Assembly: GCF_001544075.1 (NCBI RefSeq)
Contig: NZ_BCNT01000019.1
Location: 16,299 to 80,298, forward strand
Direction: 5' to 3'
Length of the DNA stretch: 64,000 bases
DNA from: Comamonas terrae
Lineage (GTDB): Bacteria; Pseudomonadota; Gammaproteobacteria; Burkholderiales; Burkholderiaceae_C
This document shows, in pieces, positions 29,159 to 38,204 of the stretch. The stretch's first letter is position 1. Each line of letters begins with the position of its first letter. Both the position numbers and the translations under genes were made by a program. The notes under the pieces were generated by a model. The model was given only the letters and a program-made list of their open reading frames with translations, was not told where the DNA came from and ran no database searches.

Positions 29159-29676
29159 AGTTTTCGTATCGCTAATAGTGTCCGGTCCAACGCCTGTGGA
29201 CGAGGCCATGGATGGTACTGTCAATCGGGACTGCTGTGCGAAATGCGTTGCAGGGCGCTTGGGTATGGACAAGGCGGAACAATTCCGCCGCGCTGCAGGC
29301 GCCAGGTCCGGCGCTGCCGGGCCTGCGTCCGCCAAAGAGGTCCGGAGACTGCGAAGATGGACGGCCCACGCGGGCGCCCAGGGCCGGTATGGCGGCCTTG
29401 GCGCTCCTGGGCTTGTAGTGGCATCCAGCGCTCACGTCCTGTCTCCTCACAGCACTGTGATCAAACCAGGACCGGTCTGCTCCGGCCCTCTTTAGGGGCG
29501 GCATTGTATCGACGCTTGCTCTCCCCTCCCGCCCGCGTTGTGCATACCCCACAAAACCACGGGTGTGCCCCATCCGGCAATTTAGTGTGCGTCAAACAAA
29601 ACGGCCTGCATGCAGGCCGTCAGTCAGTGTCAGAAAGCGCCCCGAGCAACGCTCGCATGCTTCTTTTTTCCTGGAC
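29159..29676. other. 518-bp intergenic region upstream of dksA
   Basis: It holds a long dksA leader on the minus strand and, at its far end, the terminator of the COG0523 gene. ORFs on both strands here are Arg/Pro/Ala-rich and show no family features. GATACAAT at about 29511 on the minus strand followed by GC-rich bases could be a dksA -10 and discriminator, but no convincing -35 was found. No RNA gene was recognised. Confidence 0.5.
29598..29620 (-). terminator. Rho-independent terminator of the COG0523 gene
   Basis: ACGGCCTGCA and TGCAGGCCGT form a perfect stem, followed on the minus strand by TTTTGTTT. It lies 57 bp after the gene's stop. Confidence 0.8.
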
Positions 29677-30783
29677 TCAGACCAGGCACTGCTCCAGACC
29701 CTGCTGGAAGATATCCTGCGGCAGGTCGATGCCGATGAAGACCATTTTGCTTTCACGCTTTTCGTCCGCGGCCCATTCGGGGCCCAGATCGCTGCCCATG
29801 AGCTGGTGTACGCCCTGGAAGATCACCTTGCGCTCCGTACCCTTCATGTTGAGCACGCCCTTGTAGCGCAGCATCTTGGGGCCGTAGATGTTCACGATGG
29901 CGCCCAGGAAGTCCTCGAGCTTGGCCGGATCGAAGGGCCGGGACGCGCGAAAGACGAAGCTCTTCACATCGTCGTCGTGGTGATGGTGGTGGGGATGGCT
30001 GCAATGCTCGCCATGCTCGTGGTCATGGTGGTCGTGGCCGCAGTGCTCGTCGTGCTGGTGGCCATGGTCGTGATCGTGATCGCAGTGGCCGTGCTCATGG
30101 TCGCAGTGGCTGTGGTCGTGCTCGTCTTCCTTGAGGAAGTCGGGGTCGATGTCCAGCTTGGCATTGAGGTTGAAGCCACGCAGGTCGAACACATCCTTGA
30201 GCGGCACGTCGCCGAAATGCACGGCCGTGATGGGCGCGCGCGGGTTCATGTGCTTGAGGCGGTGGATCAGCGCGTCCTTTTCGGCCTCGGTCACCAGGTC
30301 GGTCTTGGACAGGAAGATCTGGTCGGCAAAGCCCACCTGGCGGCGCGCCTCCTGGCGGTCGTCGAGCTGCTGGTTGGCGTGCTTGGCGTCCACCAGCGTG
30401 ATGATGGAGTCGATCAGATAGGTTTCGGCGATCTCGTCGTCCATGAAGAAGGTCTGGGCGACAGGGCCGGGATCGGCCAGGCCCGTCGTCTCGATCACGA
30501 TGCGGTCGAAGTCCACCATGCCCTTGCGCCGCTTGGCAGCCAGCAGCTGCAGGGCTTCGCGCAAGTCCTCGCGGATGGTGCAGCAAATGCAGCCGTTGCT
30601 CATCTGCAGGATCTGCTCCTTGGACTCGGTCTTGAGAATGTCGGTGTCGATGTTCTCCTCGCCGAACTCGTTCTCGATCACGGCAATCTTCATGCCGTGG
30701 GATTCGTGCAGCACGCGCTTGAGCAGCGTGGTCTTGCCCGAGCCCAGAAAGCCCGTGAGGATGGTGACAGGAATGAGAGCCAT
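29677..30783 (-). CDS. COG0523/CobW-family GTP-binding metal chaperone with His-rich insert
   Basis: G3E GTPase proposed to deliver zinc or another metal to client enzymes. The 368-residue protein has Walker A GFLGSGKTTLL at 11-21, the metal-binding GCICC at 64-68, ETTGLADPGPVAQ, and the SKTD guanine-specificity motif. Between the GTPase and CobW C-terminal domains, around residues 219-271, lies a 53-residue segment with 24 His and 4 Cys, an obvious metal reservoir. Specificity for Zn rather than Co or Ni is inferred. cobalamin genes are absent nearby. No Zur-type palindrome was recognised upstream. Confidence 0.9.
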   Translation of the reverse strand: MALIPVTILTGFLGSGKTTLLKRVLHESHGMKIAVIENEFGEENIDTDILKTESKEQILQMSNGCICCTIREDLREALQLLAAKRRKGMVDFDRIVIETTGLADPGPVAQTFFMDDEIAETYLIDSIITLVDAKHANQQLDDRQEARRQVGFADQIFLSKTDLVTEAEKDALIHRLKHMNPRAPITAVHFGDVPLKDVFDLRGFNLNAKLDIDPDFLKEDEHDHSHCDHEHGHCDHDHDHGHQHDEHCGHDHHDHEHGEHCSHPHHHHHDDDVKSFVFRASRPFDPAKLEDFLGAIVNIYGPKMLRYKGVLNMKGTERKVIFQGVHQLMGSDLGPEWAADEKRESKMVFIGIDLPQDIFQQGLEQCLV

Positions 30784-30867
30784 GCGTTGAAACCTCTTGC
30801 AGCGGCCGGGAGCAAACGCCCGGCCCGAAACGTCAAGCTGGGGAGTGTAGCGATGAAATCAAGCCCT

Positions 30868-30905
30868 CCCTGAGCCGCTGCGCGGCATCCCCGGGGGGAC
30901 GATGG
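30868..30905 (-). repeat. GC-rich palindromic repeat, family A, copy 5
   Basis: CCTCCCTGAGCCGC-T-GCGCGG and CCCCGGGGGG follow the family layout. A second GC hairpin with GGCC/GGCGGGGC words follows at about 30915-30945. It sits between xerC and the COG0523 gene. Confidence 0.5.
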
Positions 30906-30981
30906 CCTTTGCCGGGGCCGCCCCTGCGGCGGGGCGGCTCTCTCTGACCTGGGCTGCGCCAGCTTTCCGGGCCGTGGGTAT

Positions 30982-32037
30982 TCAGTCGTCACCGGCCTGA
31001 TCGGGCGGGTCGCTGGCAGGTCCTTGGGCCGGTGCCTCCTGCCGGTGTGCTCGCGGATGCGCGTTTTCGTAGGCCTGGGCCAGATGCTGGAAATCCAGCC
31101 GCGTGTAGACCTGGGTGGTGGAGATGCTGGAATGGCCCAGCAGCTCCTGCACGGCGCGCAGGTCGCCGCTGGACTGCAGCATATGACTGGCGAACGAGTG
31201 GCGCAGCACATGCGGGTGCACGCCGGACGCCAGGCCCGCCTGATGGCCGCGCTGGCGCAACCGCGCCCAGACCGACTGGCCCGACAGCCGGGCGCCGCGG
31301 CGGCCGATGAACAGTGCCGGCTCCTGCCGGGCGGCCAGCTGCGCCGCCCCGGCCAATCCGCTGCTGCGCATGGCCAGCCAGCGCCGCAGAGCCTGCAGCG
31401 CCGCCGCGCCCACAGGCACGATACGGCGCTTGCCGCCCTTGCCCTGCACATGGGCGTCGCCGGCTTCCAGGTCGATCCAGCCCCTGCCCTCGGCCTGGGT
31501 GCGCTGGTCGGGCCGCACGTCCAGGCCCACCAGTTCGCCTACGCGCAGGCCGCAGCTGTAGAGCAGCTCGGTCATCGCGGCGTCGCGCGCCTCGCTCCAA
31601 GGATCGGCATCGGGGTTTTGGTAGCTGGCCAGCTGCACGGCGTCGTCCACGCCCAGGGCCTTGGGCAGCGGCTTGGGCACCTTGGGGCCGCGCACGCCTT
31701 CGACGGGATTGAACGGCACCAGATCCTGCTGCGCCGCCCAGCGGAAAAAGCTGCGCCAGCCCGACAGGATCAGCGCAATGCCGCGTGCGCTGCGGCCCTG
31801 GCTGTGCATCTGGGCCGCAAAGCGGCGGATATGGGCGGGCTGCAGCGCCAGCAGCTCGGCCCCCGCCTCTGCCGCCATGGCCTGAAGCCGGATCAGGTCC
31901 AGCGTGTACAGCGTGTGCGTGCGCTGCGCGAGCCGCTTTTGCACGCGCACTTGCTCCAGATAGTCCCTGGCAGCCTCTGGCAGGCTTGCCGCCTGCTCCT
32001 CGAAGGAGAGCTGTTCAGCCTTGCCAGGCGCCACCAT
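30982..32037 (-). CDS. xerC: Tyrosine recombinase XerC
   Basis: Resolves chromosome dimers at dif together with XerD. The 351-residue protein has the SAM-like N-terminal domain and the catalytic Arg in LLYSCGLRVGELVGL. The HPHVLRHSFASHML block supplies HxxR and the next His, and VYTRLDFQHLAQAY carries the nucleophilic Tyr. The C-terminus has an extra roughly 25-residue Pro/Ala-rich tail. Gene order dapF - DUF484 - xerC matches the E. coli dapF-yigA-xerC arrangement, which supports XerC over XerD. Confidence 0.93.
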   Translation of the reverse strand: MVAPGKAEQLSFEEQAASLPEAARDYLEQVRVQKRLAQRTHTLYTLDLIRLQAMAAEAGAELLALQPAHIRRFAAQMHSQGRSARGIALILSGWRSFFRWAAQQDLVPFNPVEGVRGPKVPKPLPKALGVDDAVQLASYQNPDADPWSEARDAAMTELLYSCGLRVGELVGLDVRPDQRTQAEGRGWIDLEAGDAHVQGKGGKRRIVPVGAAALQALRRWLAMRSSGLAGAAQLAARQEPALFIGRRGARLSGQSVWARLRQRGHQAGLASGVHPHVLRHSFASHMLQSSGDLRAVQELLGHSSISTTQVYTRLDFQHLAQAYENAHPRAHRQEAPAQGPASDPPDQAGDD

Positions 32038-32046
32038 GGACGTGCT

Positions 32047-32757
32047 TCAGCCGTGAGCCAGGCTCAAGGGCGACAGGCGCATGCGCGACAGCGAGGCGCT
32101 GGCCAGCTGGGCGATGCGCGAGAGAAATTCCGTGCCCATGGTGGCCTCGAAGCGCGTGGGATCGGGCGAGCCCAGCACCAGCATGCCGAAGGCATTGGTC
32201 GTGCTGTCCATGGCGCCGTCGTGCAGGGTCAGCAGCGCCACCGACTGCACGGAATCAGGCTGGGAAAGCCAGCCCACGGGCTCGAAGCCCATGTTGGGGC
32301 CGCAGAACGGCATGGTCAGCGAGGCTGCAAACGCCTTGGCGTCCTCGCTCACGCCCATGGTGTAGACCGTGCCCGAATGCATGCCGGCCACGTTCCACAG
32401 GCGCAGCGCCACCTGCGGGATGTCGAAGACGCGCTGCAGGCTGGCCGTCGCCGCATGCGGCAGCTCGCGCAGGTCCTGCACCTTGGCCAGCGCGCAGCCC
32501 CATTGCTGGATCTTGTTGGCGATGCTGGTGTTTTCGCTGCCGTGGCGCATCATGTCGATGATGCGGTGCTCCAGCACCTTGATCTTCTCGCGCAGCATCT
32601 CGGCCTGGCGCTCCTGCAGGCTCACCGCGCGCGGGCCGTGGCTGCTGACCAGCTGCACGCCGGCCAGCAGTTCGGCATGGCGCTCGAAAAACTCGGGGTT
32701 CTGATACAGATAGTCGGCAATCGCGTCTTCGGTCAGGGCTGTGTCGGTAGTGCTCAT
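32047..32757 (-). CDS. DUF484 family protein
   Basis: A 236-residue protein with a GAF-like fold expected for the YigA/DUF484 family. Its start, [30 protein letters not shown], is the typical family N-terminus. A heptad-rich linker ([18 protein letters not shown]) follows. It overlaps the dapF stop by 4 bp and ends 9 bp before the xerC start. The biochemical role is unknown; conservation with dapF and xerC is the main clue. Confidence 0.9.
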   Translation of the reverse strand: MSTTDTALTEDAIADYLYQNPEFFERHAELLAGVQLVSSHGPRAVSLQERQAEMLREKIKVLEHRIIDMMRHGSENTSIANKIQQWGCALAKVQDLRELPHAATASLQRVFDIPQVALRLWNVAGMHSGTVYTMGVSEDAKAFAASLTMPFCGPNMGFEPVGWLSQPDSVQSVALLTLHDGAMDSTTNAFGMLVLGSPDPTRFEATMGTEFLSRIAQLASASLSRMRLSPLSLAHG

Positions 32758-33632
32758 AGCGTATCGGGAATTTCGATCTGTCCTTCAAAAACGAATTCTG
32801 CCGGGCCTGTCATGCGAACGCTGTCGCCGGCGCCGCCCGCCCACTCGATGGTCAGCAGGCCTCCGTGGGTGTGGACATGAACGCGCGCATCCAGCAGGCC
32901 CCAGCCGATGCCGGCCACCACGGCGGCGCAGGCGCCGGTGCCGCAGGCCAATGTCTCGCCGGCGCCGCGCTCGTACACGCGCAGCCTGATCTCGCCGCGG
33001 TTCACGACCTGCATGAAGCCGGCATTCACGCGCTGGGGAAAGCGTGTGTGCCTTTCTATCAGCGAGCCCCAGGCGGCCACGGGCGCCTGCTCCACATCAT
33101 CCACCAGCTGCACGGCGTGCGGATTGCCCATGGAAACGGGCGCTATCCATACCGTAGCTGCCGACGCAGAGCCATCCAGTGCCAGCGGCCATTTTTGTGT
33201 TGTACCCAGAGCTTCGGGAGCCAGCCCCCGGATATCGAAGGGCACCTTGGCCGGCTCCAGCTCGGGGCGGCCCATGTCCACGGTCACGCGGCCGTCGGCA
33301 TGCAGCTCGGGCGCGATCACGCCGGACAGCGTCTGCACGCGGATCACGCGCTTGCCAGTCAATCCCTTGTCGTGCACGTAGCGCGCAAAGCAGCGCGCGC
33401 CATTGCCGCATTGCTCCACCTCGCCACCGTCGGCATTGTGGATCACGTACTCGAAGTCCACGCCTTCCGAGGGTGCGGGGCGTACGGTCAGTATCTGGTC
33501 GGCCCCGACGCCGAAATGGCGATTGGCCAGATAGCGGTATTGCGCGGCGGTCAGGCCCAGGCGTGCCCGGGTTTCATCGAGCACGACAAAGTCGTTGCCC
33601 GCGCCCTGCATCTTGGTAAAGCGGATCTGCAT
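32754..33632 (-). CDS. dapF: Diaminopimelate epimerase
   Basis: Converts LL- to meso-diaminopimelate for lysine and peptidoglycan (MurE substrate). The 292-residue protein starts [15 protein letters not shown]. Catalytic cysteines lie in [13 protein letters not shown] and [14 protein letters not shown], which act as the acid/base pair. The start at 33632 matches the usual family N-terminus; an in-frame ATG four codons upstream is possible. A normal-length member of the family. Confidence 0.95.
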   Translation of the reverse strand: MQIRFTKMQGAGNDFVVLDETRARLGLTAAQYRYLANRHFGVGADQILTVRPAPSEGVDFEYVIHNADGGEVEQCGNGARCFARYVHDKGLTGKRVIRVQTLSGVIAPELHADGRVTVDMGRPELEPAKVPFDIRGLAPEALGTTQKWPLALDGSASAATVWIAPVSMGNPHAVQLVDDVEQAPVAAWGSLIERHTRFPQRVNAGFMQVVNRGEIRLRVYERGAGETLACGTGACAAVVAGIGWGLLDARVHVHTHGGLLTIEWAGGAGDSVRMTGPAEFVFEGQIEIPDTL

Positions 33633-33795
33633 GATGGCGCCCATTATCCTACCGAGCCGGCCCGGCCGCAGCCGGGTCGCGCCGGCGGCCGGGCGCCGCC
33701 GCGGCCTAGTGATTTCCCGCAGCTGCCCCCTGGTATGCGGCCCGCGCTGTCCAGCCCGCTACAGGAAGGCCGTGGCGCCTGCCCATAATGGGCGC

Positions 33796-35478
33796 ATGAC
33801 CCGCACCAGCCAGCTTCTGCATCCGCAAGTCCAGCCCGTAGAACCCCGCCACGCCTCCACCGTCCTGCTGCTGCGCGACTGCGCCGACGGCAACGGCTTC
33901 GAGGTGCTGATGACCCGGCGCTCGGAACAGGCCAGCTTTGCCTCCAGCGCCTATGTGTTCCCGGGCGGCGGCATCGAGGAACAGGACGCCACGGCGGCCG
34001 CCCATGCGCTGGCCCGCGCACGCGCTGCGCAGCGGCAGACGCCGGACGCGCTGCGCGTGACCCAGGCCCTGGCCGGCCTGCGCGAAACCTTTGAGGAACT
34101 GGGTATTTTGCTGGCCTATGACGCTGCCGGCCGCCCCGTGGAACCCGCCGAGGTCGCGCAGCTCGACCGCCACGCCCCGCTGTACGAGCAATGCCGCGCC
34201 CGCGGCTGGCAGCTGGCCGTGGACCAGCTCTGGTATCTGGCGCACTGGACGGCCGACCGCACCCTGCCCAAGCGCTTCAGCGTGCCGTTCTTCGTGGCGC
34301 GCATGCCCGAGGGGCAGATTCCCGAAGCCGACGGCACCGAGCAGTTCGAGCCGACCTGGATCCGCCCCCAGGACGCCGTGCAGCGCTTCGAGGCCAGGAC
34401 CCTGAGCCTGCTGTTTCCCACGCTGCGCACGCTGCAGCACCTGGGCCGCTACGCCAACACCGACGCCGTGCTCGCCGCGCTGCAGGGCGAGCAGCCGCTG
34501 TGGCAAAGCTGCCCGCGCACCGGCTTTGTCGACGGCCGGGAAAAGCGCCATATGGAAAGCGACATGGCCTATGGCGAGCTGGAGCTGGTCTGCCCCGACG
34601 GCCAGGTGTCGCACCACCTGGACTGGCAGTCCGAACGCGCCGTGCCGCTGCGCAGGAACCTGCTGCGCCTCACCGCGCCCAACCCCGGCACGATGACGGG
34701 ACCGGGCACCAACAGCTATCTGGTCGGCGATGCGGCCACGGGCTTCATCGCCATCGATCCCGGCCCCGACGAGCCCGCGCACCTGCAGCGGCTGTTCGAG
34801 GCTGCCGGCGGTGACATCCGCTATATCGTCTGCACCCATTCCCATCCCGACCATTCGCCGGGCGCCGCGCCGCTGCAGGCCCTGGTGGAACAGGCAGGCC
34901 GCGCCCGGCCGCCTGTCATGGGCCTGCCCTCGGCGCCCACGGCGCGCGCCAACAGCCGCTTCAAGCCCGACATCACGCTACGCGATGGAGAGCGCATCGC
35001 GCTTGCCGGACAAGGGCCGGAGGGCAAAACAACGCATACGCTGCAGGCCGTGTTCACGCCCGGCCACGCGGCCAACCACCTGTGCTTCGTGCTGGAGGAG
35101 GACGGGCTGCTGTTCAGCGGCGACCACATCCTCAACGGCAGCACCACCATCATCAACCCGCCGGACGGCAACATGCTGGACTACCTGGATTCGCTGGACC
35201 GGCTCGACGCGCTGTGCGCCGCCCAGGACATTGAGTACATCCTGCCCGCCCACGGCCATGTGCTGGGCAGTGCGCGCCAGGCCATTGCCCGGCTCAAGGC
35301 CCACCGGCTCGCGCGCGAGGCCAAGGTGCTCGCGGCCATGCGCACCAGGCCCGACGGCAGCATCCAGGACTGGGTGGCCCTTGCCTATGCCGATACGCCC
35401 GAGGCGCTGTGGCCGATTGCCGAACGCTCTCTGCTGGCCCATGTGGAGCGTATCCAGACCCTGTGCCTGGGAGGCTGA
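33796..35478 (+). CDS. NUDIX hydrolase / metallo-beta-lactamase fold fusion protein
   Basis: The 560-residue protein joins two hydrolases. Residues about 15-235 form a NUDIX domain. The Gly-rich start of the box (FPGGGIEE, 55-62) is separated from RETFEELGI (96-104) by an enlarged insert, as in CoA/NUDT7-19-like members. From about residue 285 comes an MBL domain with THSHPDHSPG near 347, FTPGHAANH, and LLFSGDHILNG, i.e. all metal ligands. The C-terminus (about 460-560) is helical, similar to the LACTB2-type winged end. The substrate is unknown; a nucleotide or CoA derivative is plausible. It is divergent from dapF. Confidence 0.88.
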   Translation: MTRTSQLLHPQVQPVEPRHASTVLLLRDCADGNGFEVLMTRRSEQASFASSAYVFPGGGIEEQDATAAAHALARARAAQRQTPDALRVTQALAGLRETFEELGILLAYDAAGRPVEPAEVAQLDRHAPLYEQCRARGWQLAVDQLWYLAHWTADRTLPKRFSVPFFVARMPEGQIPEADGTEQFEPTWIRPQDAVQRFEARTLSLLFPTLRTLQHLGRYANTDAVLAALQGEQPLWQSCPRTGFVDGREKRHMESDMAYGELELVCPDGQVSHHLDWQSERAVPLRRNLLRLTAPNPGTMTGPGTNSYLVGDAATGFIAIDPGPDEPAHLQRLFEAAGGDIRYIVCTHSHPDHSPGAAPLQALVEQAGRARPPVMGLPSAPTARANSRFKPDITLRDGERIALAGQGPEGKTTHTLQAVFTPGHAANHLCFVLEEDGLLFSGDHILNGSTTIINPPDGNMLDYLDSLDRLDALCAAQDIEYILPAHGHVLGSARQAIARLKAHRLAREAKVLAAMRTRPDGSIQDWVALAYADTPEALWPIAERSLLAHVERIQTLCLGG

Positions 35479-35518
35479 TGTACGGACGGCGGGCGCCAAC
35501 TCCGGCTAAGCTCGCGGC

Positions 35519-36289
35519 ATGTCTGAAATCGAAAGCATCCGGCTGGCCAAGCGCCTGGCCGAACAACAACAATGCTCGCGCCGCGAAGCCGAGCTGCTGA
35601 TCGTCGCCGGCCATGTGCGCGTGGACGGCGAACTCGTGCAACTGCCCGAAACCCGCGTCCTGCCCGCGCAGGTCATCACCGTGGACCAGGGTGCCAGGCC
35701 CGATGCCGTCCCCCCCGTCACCCTGCTGCTGCACAAGCCGGCCGGCTACACCCAGTGGCCCCAGGCGCAGCCCGGGCGCAATGCGCCCCGCAACGCGCCG
35801 CCCAGCGCCTACGATCTGCTCAAGCCTGAAAACCTGGCCGAGGTGGACACGCCCCACCCCATCAAGGTGCTGCAGCAGCACTTTCGCCAGCTGCAGGCCT
35901 TCCTGCCGATTCCGGTGCCGGCCAGCGGCCTGGTCGTTTTCACGCAGGACAAGCGCGTGGCCCGCAAGCTGGCCGAGGAAGGCCAGTGGCTGGAGCAGGA
36001 ATGCATCGCGGGAGTGGAGGGCAGGATCGCCGACGGCGGCCTGGAGCTGCTCCAATCGGGCCTGCCCGTCCGCGGTAGCCGCCGCATGCCGCCGTGCAAG
36101 GTGAGCTGGCAGAACGAGCGCCACCTGCGCTTTGCGCTCAAGGGCATAGCCCCGGAGGAAATCGAGTCCATGTGTGCCGCCGTGGGCCTGACCGTGGTCA
36201 GCCTGCGCCGCCTGCGCATAGGGCGCGTGAGCCTGGCGCAGGTGCCCGAGGGACAGTGGCGCTATCTGATGCCCTGGGAGAGGTTCTAG
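35519..36289 (+). CDS. S4-domain, RsuA/RluF-type pseudouridine synthase homologue lacking the catalytic Asp
   Basis: The 256-residue protein has an N-terminal S4 RNA-binding domain (RLAKRLAEQQQCSRREAELLIVAGHVRVDG) and the family motif LHKPAGY at 71-77. Where enzymes have GRLDxxTxGL, this protein reads LPIPVPASGL (129-138), so the catalytic Asp is a Pro at 132 and the Arg is also gone. The fold is likely kept (C-terminal LRRLRIGRV). It may bind RNA without isomerising uridine. It begins 40 bp after the NUDIX/MBL gene. Confidence 0.8.
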   Translation: MSEIESIRLAKRLAEQQQCSRREAELLIVAGHVRVDGELVQLPETRVLPAQVITVDQGARPDAVPPVTLLLHKPAGYTQWPQAQPGRNAPRNAPPSAYDLLKPENLAEVDTPHPIKVLQQHFRQLQAFLPIPVPASGLVVFTQDKRVARKLAEEGQWLEQECIAGVEGRIADGGLELLQSGLPVRGSRRMPPCKVSWQNERHLRFALKGIAPEEIESMCAAVGLTVVSLRRLRIGRVSLAQVPEGQWRYLMPWERF

Positions 36290-36427
36290 GCCGGGGCAGC
36301 TTGCGGCTTTCCTGCCAGCGCCCTGGAAGCCGACATCGTTGCCGAACCGGAATGGCGGAGGATCAAGCCGGCCCCATGGCGACCGGCCGCCCCGTACCCA
36401 CCATGGGCACGCGGCAAGTCCGCGTCG

Positions 36428-38140
36428 TCATTCGGCAGAGCAGACAAAGCTGCCGGCATCTTCCACGCTGCCCGAGCCTTTGTACCTGGCGAACCTGGGA
36501 TAAGCACACAGGGGACGCGTACGGTTGGGATGGTCGGCCTGGGTCGGCAAGGCTCGGGCCGCGATCGTGTCGGGGGCGATGCCCTTTTCCACCCAGTCCA
36601 CCATGGCCTGTATCGAGTCGAAATTGTCCGTGGCCGGACCGCCCGAGCAATGGTTCATGCCCGGCACCAGAAAGGCCCGCGCGAACTCCTGCGTGCTGGC
36701 GATGCCGCCATGGTTGGCCGCCAGCCGCTCGTAATAGTCCACCGTGTCGTTGGCCGAGAAGATGGGGTCCGACATGCCGTGGATGAGCAGCAGCTTGCCG
36801 CCGTGCTGGCGAAAGGCCGTGAGCCTGTCGTCGGCATAGGTGTCGTACATGGCCGAGTAGGCGGCCATGCGCGCGGGGTCGGTGTCGAAGTTGAAGCCCA
36901 GGGGATCGAAGCCGGGCTGCGGCGGCGTGAAGAACTCGTTGGCCAGCGCATCCGCCATGAGGGTGATGTAGCGTGCATCGGGCGTGGCCGTGGGGGAGCT
37001 GCCCAGGGTCCAGGCACGCCAGCCTGGCGCGGCCAGGCCCGGGTCCCAGGGCTGGCCCGCATACAGCGCCTGCCCCTCCGAGTTGCGCGGGCCGGCGAAC
37101 ACCTGGCCCAGCGCGTCCACCTGCTCGGCCGAAAGGCAGTCCGCAGCCTTGGCGCCGCTGCACTGCAGCACGGCGGGATCGAAGCGGCAGGCCTGCGTGT
37201 TGTTCACCATGCCGTCGGCCACGCCGTCGGCCGCGTCGCAGGACGACTTCACGGCCTCGGCCACCAGGTTCAGGTCGGCGTTGCTGAAGGCCTTCGAAAG
37301 AATGCGCGCACCCGATTCATCCCGGGGCGCGATGGCGTTGAACCGACTCACATTCCACATGGCGGCCACCGTGGCGCCGCTGGACACGCGCATGGCCGGA
37401 GCACCGGCCGTGATGGCGTCGAAGTAGTCGGGAAAGCGCTGCGAGAACATCATGCCCTGGCGCCCGCCGCCCGAGCAGCCCGAGAAATATGAGTGCTCGG
37501 GCTTGCGGCCGTAGTGCGCCGCGATCAGCGACTTGGCCGTGACCGCCGTCCTGTCGTAGGAGTTGTAGGCGTGGTCGATGCGCGCCTGCGGATCGGCGCC
37601 GAAACTCGCCGTGGTTCCGCTGTGGCCGGCATCGGTGGAGACCACGGCAAAGCCCTGCCCCAGCGGAGAAGGCGTGCCGCCCGAGATGCTGGAGCTCAGC
37701 GAGGTATCGCGCAGGATGCCGTCGTTGCCGCCACCGCCCAGGAACAGGAAGCGTCCGTTCCAGTCATCCGGCAGGCTGAGCTCGAAGCCGATGGCGTAGG
37801 GCTTTCCATCCACGCCCACACGCGGATTGATGCTGCCTGTCACCACGCAATGGCCCGGCAGGAAGTCGCCCGTGGCGGCACCACCAGGGCGCCGGGTGCC
37901 GGCGGCCACATAGCGGGCACTCAGCATGGTGTTCTCCAGCCTGGCCGTGGCGGCCAGCCGGGTGCAGGCGGCCGCATAGGCACCATGGGCCGGCGGCCAC
38001 GCCGGGCCGGCAGCGGCATCGCCGGCGCCATCGCTGCCACCGCAGGCTGCGAGCGCCAGGGGCAGCAGGGCCGCGGCAGGCCAGGCGCCGCGGGTCAGTA
38101 CATGGCGTGCATGCTGGCGCAAGGGTCGGGTGGTGGACAT
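36428..38140 (-). CDS. Tannase-family lipoprotein esterase, MHETase-like
   Basis: This 570-residue protein has an N-terminal lipoprotein signal (LALAAC, Cys33), so it should be attached to a membrane outside the cytoplasm. Catalytic triad by motif: Ser223 in GCSGGG, Asp458 in HGMSDP, His497 in GMNHCSGG. Ten cysteines (59, 98, 222, 301, 318, 327, 335, 498, 545, 567) match the five disulfides of the family, and CDAADGVADGMVNN is the Ca-binding loop. By remembered comparison with Ideonella MHETase, its Arg411, Trp397, His488 and Phe424 correspond to Arg390, Trp377, His454 and Phe404 here. Glu226 and Ser131 are Gly. A feruloyl or other aryl ester substrate remains possible. It follows a Bug receptor gene. 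Confidence 0.85.
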   Translation of the reverse strand: MSTTRPLRQHARHVLTRGAWPAAALLPLALAACGGSDGAGDAAAGPAWPPAHGAYAAACTRLAATARLENTMLSARYVAAGTRRPGGAATGDFLPGHCVVTGSINPRVGVDGKPYAIGFELSLPDDWNGRFLFLGGGGNDGILRDTSLSSSISGGTPSPLGQGFAVVSTDAGHSGTTASFGADPQARIDHAYNSYDRTAVTAKSLIAAHYGRKPEHSYFSGCSGGGRQGMMFSQRFPDYFDAITAGAPAMRVSSGATVAAMWNVSRFNAIAPRDESGARILSKAFSNADLNLVAEAVKSSCDAADGVADGMVNNTQACRFDPAVLQCSGAKAADCLSAEQVDALGQVFAGPRNSEGQALYAGQPWDPGLAAPGWRAWTLGSSPTATPDARYITLMADALANEFFTPPQPGFDPLGFNFDTDPARMAAYSAMYDTYADDRLTAFRQHGGKLLLIHGMSDPIFSANDTVDYYERLAANHGGIASTQEFARAFLVPGMNHCSGGPATDNFDSIQAMVDWVEKGIAPDTIAARALPTQADHPNRTRPLCAYPRFARYKGSGSVEDAGSFVCSAE

Positions 38141-38204
38141 GGTGCTTGTCTCCTTCTGGTTCTTGCTGTGGTTGGCGGCCTGGTCCCGGGCCCTGTCCCG
38201 GGCT

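Noticed and set aside
29172..29573. A 133-codon minus-strand ORF upstream of dksA
   Set aside because: No family features, biased composition, and it lies in the likely dksA leader.
29965..30130. Tandem-repeat-like DNA considered as CRISPR or satellite
   Set aside because: It is the coding region of a His-rich linker with no spacers and keeps frame.
33595..33795. Upstream extension of the NUDIX/MBL frame
   Set aside because: It overlaps the dapF start region and has no NUDIX similarity; the ATG at 33796 begins the conserved part.
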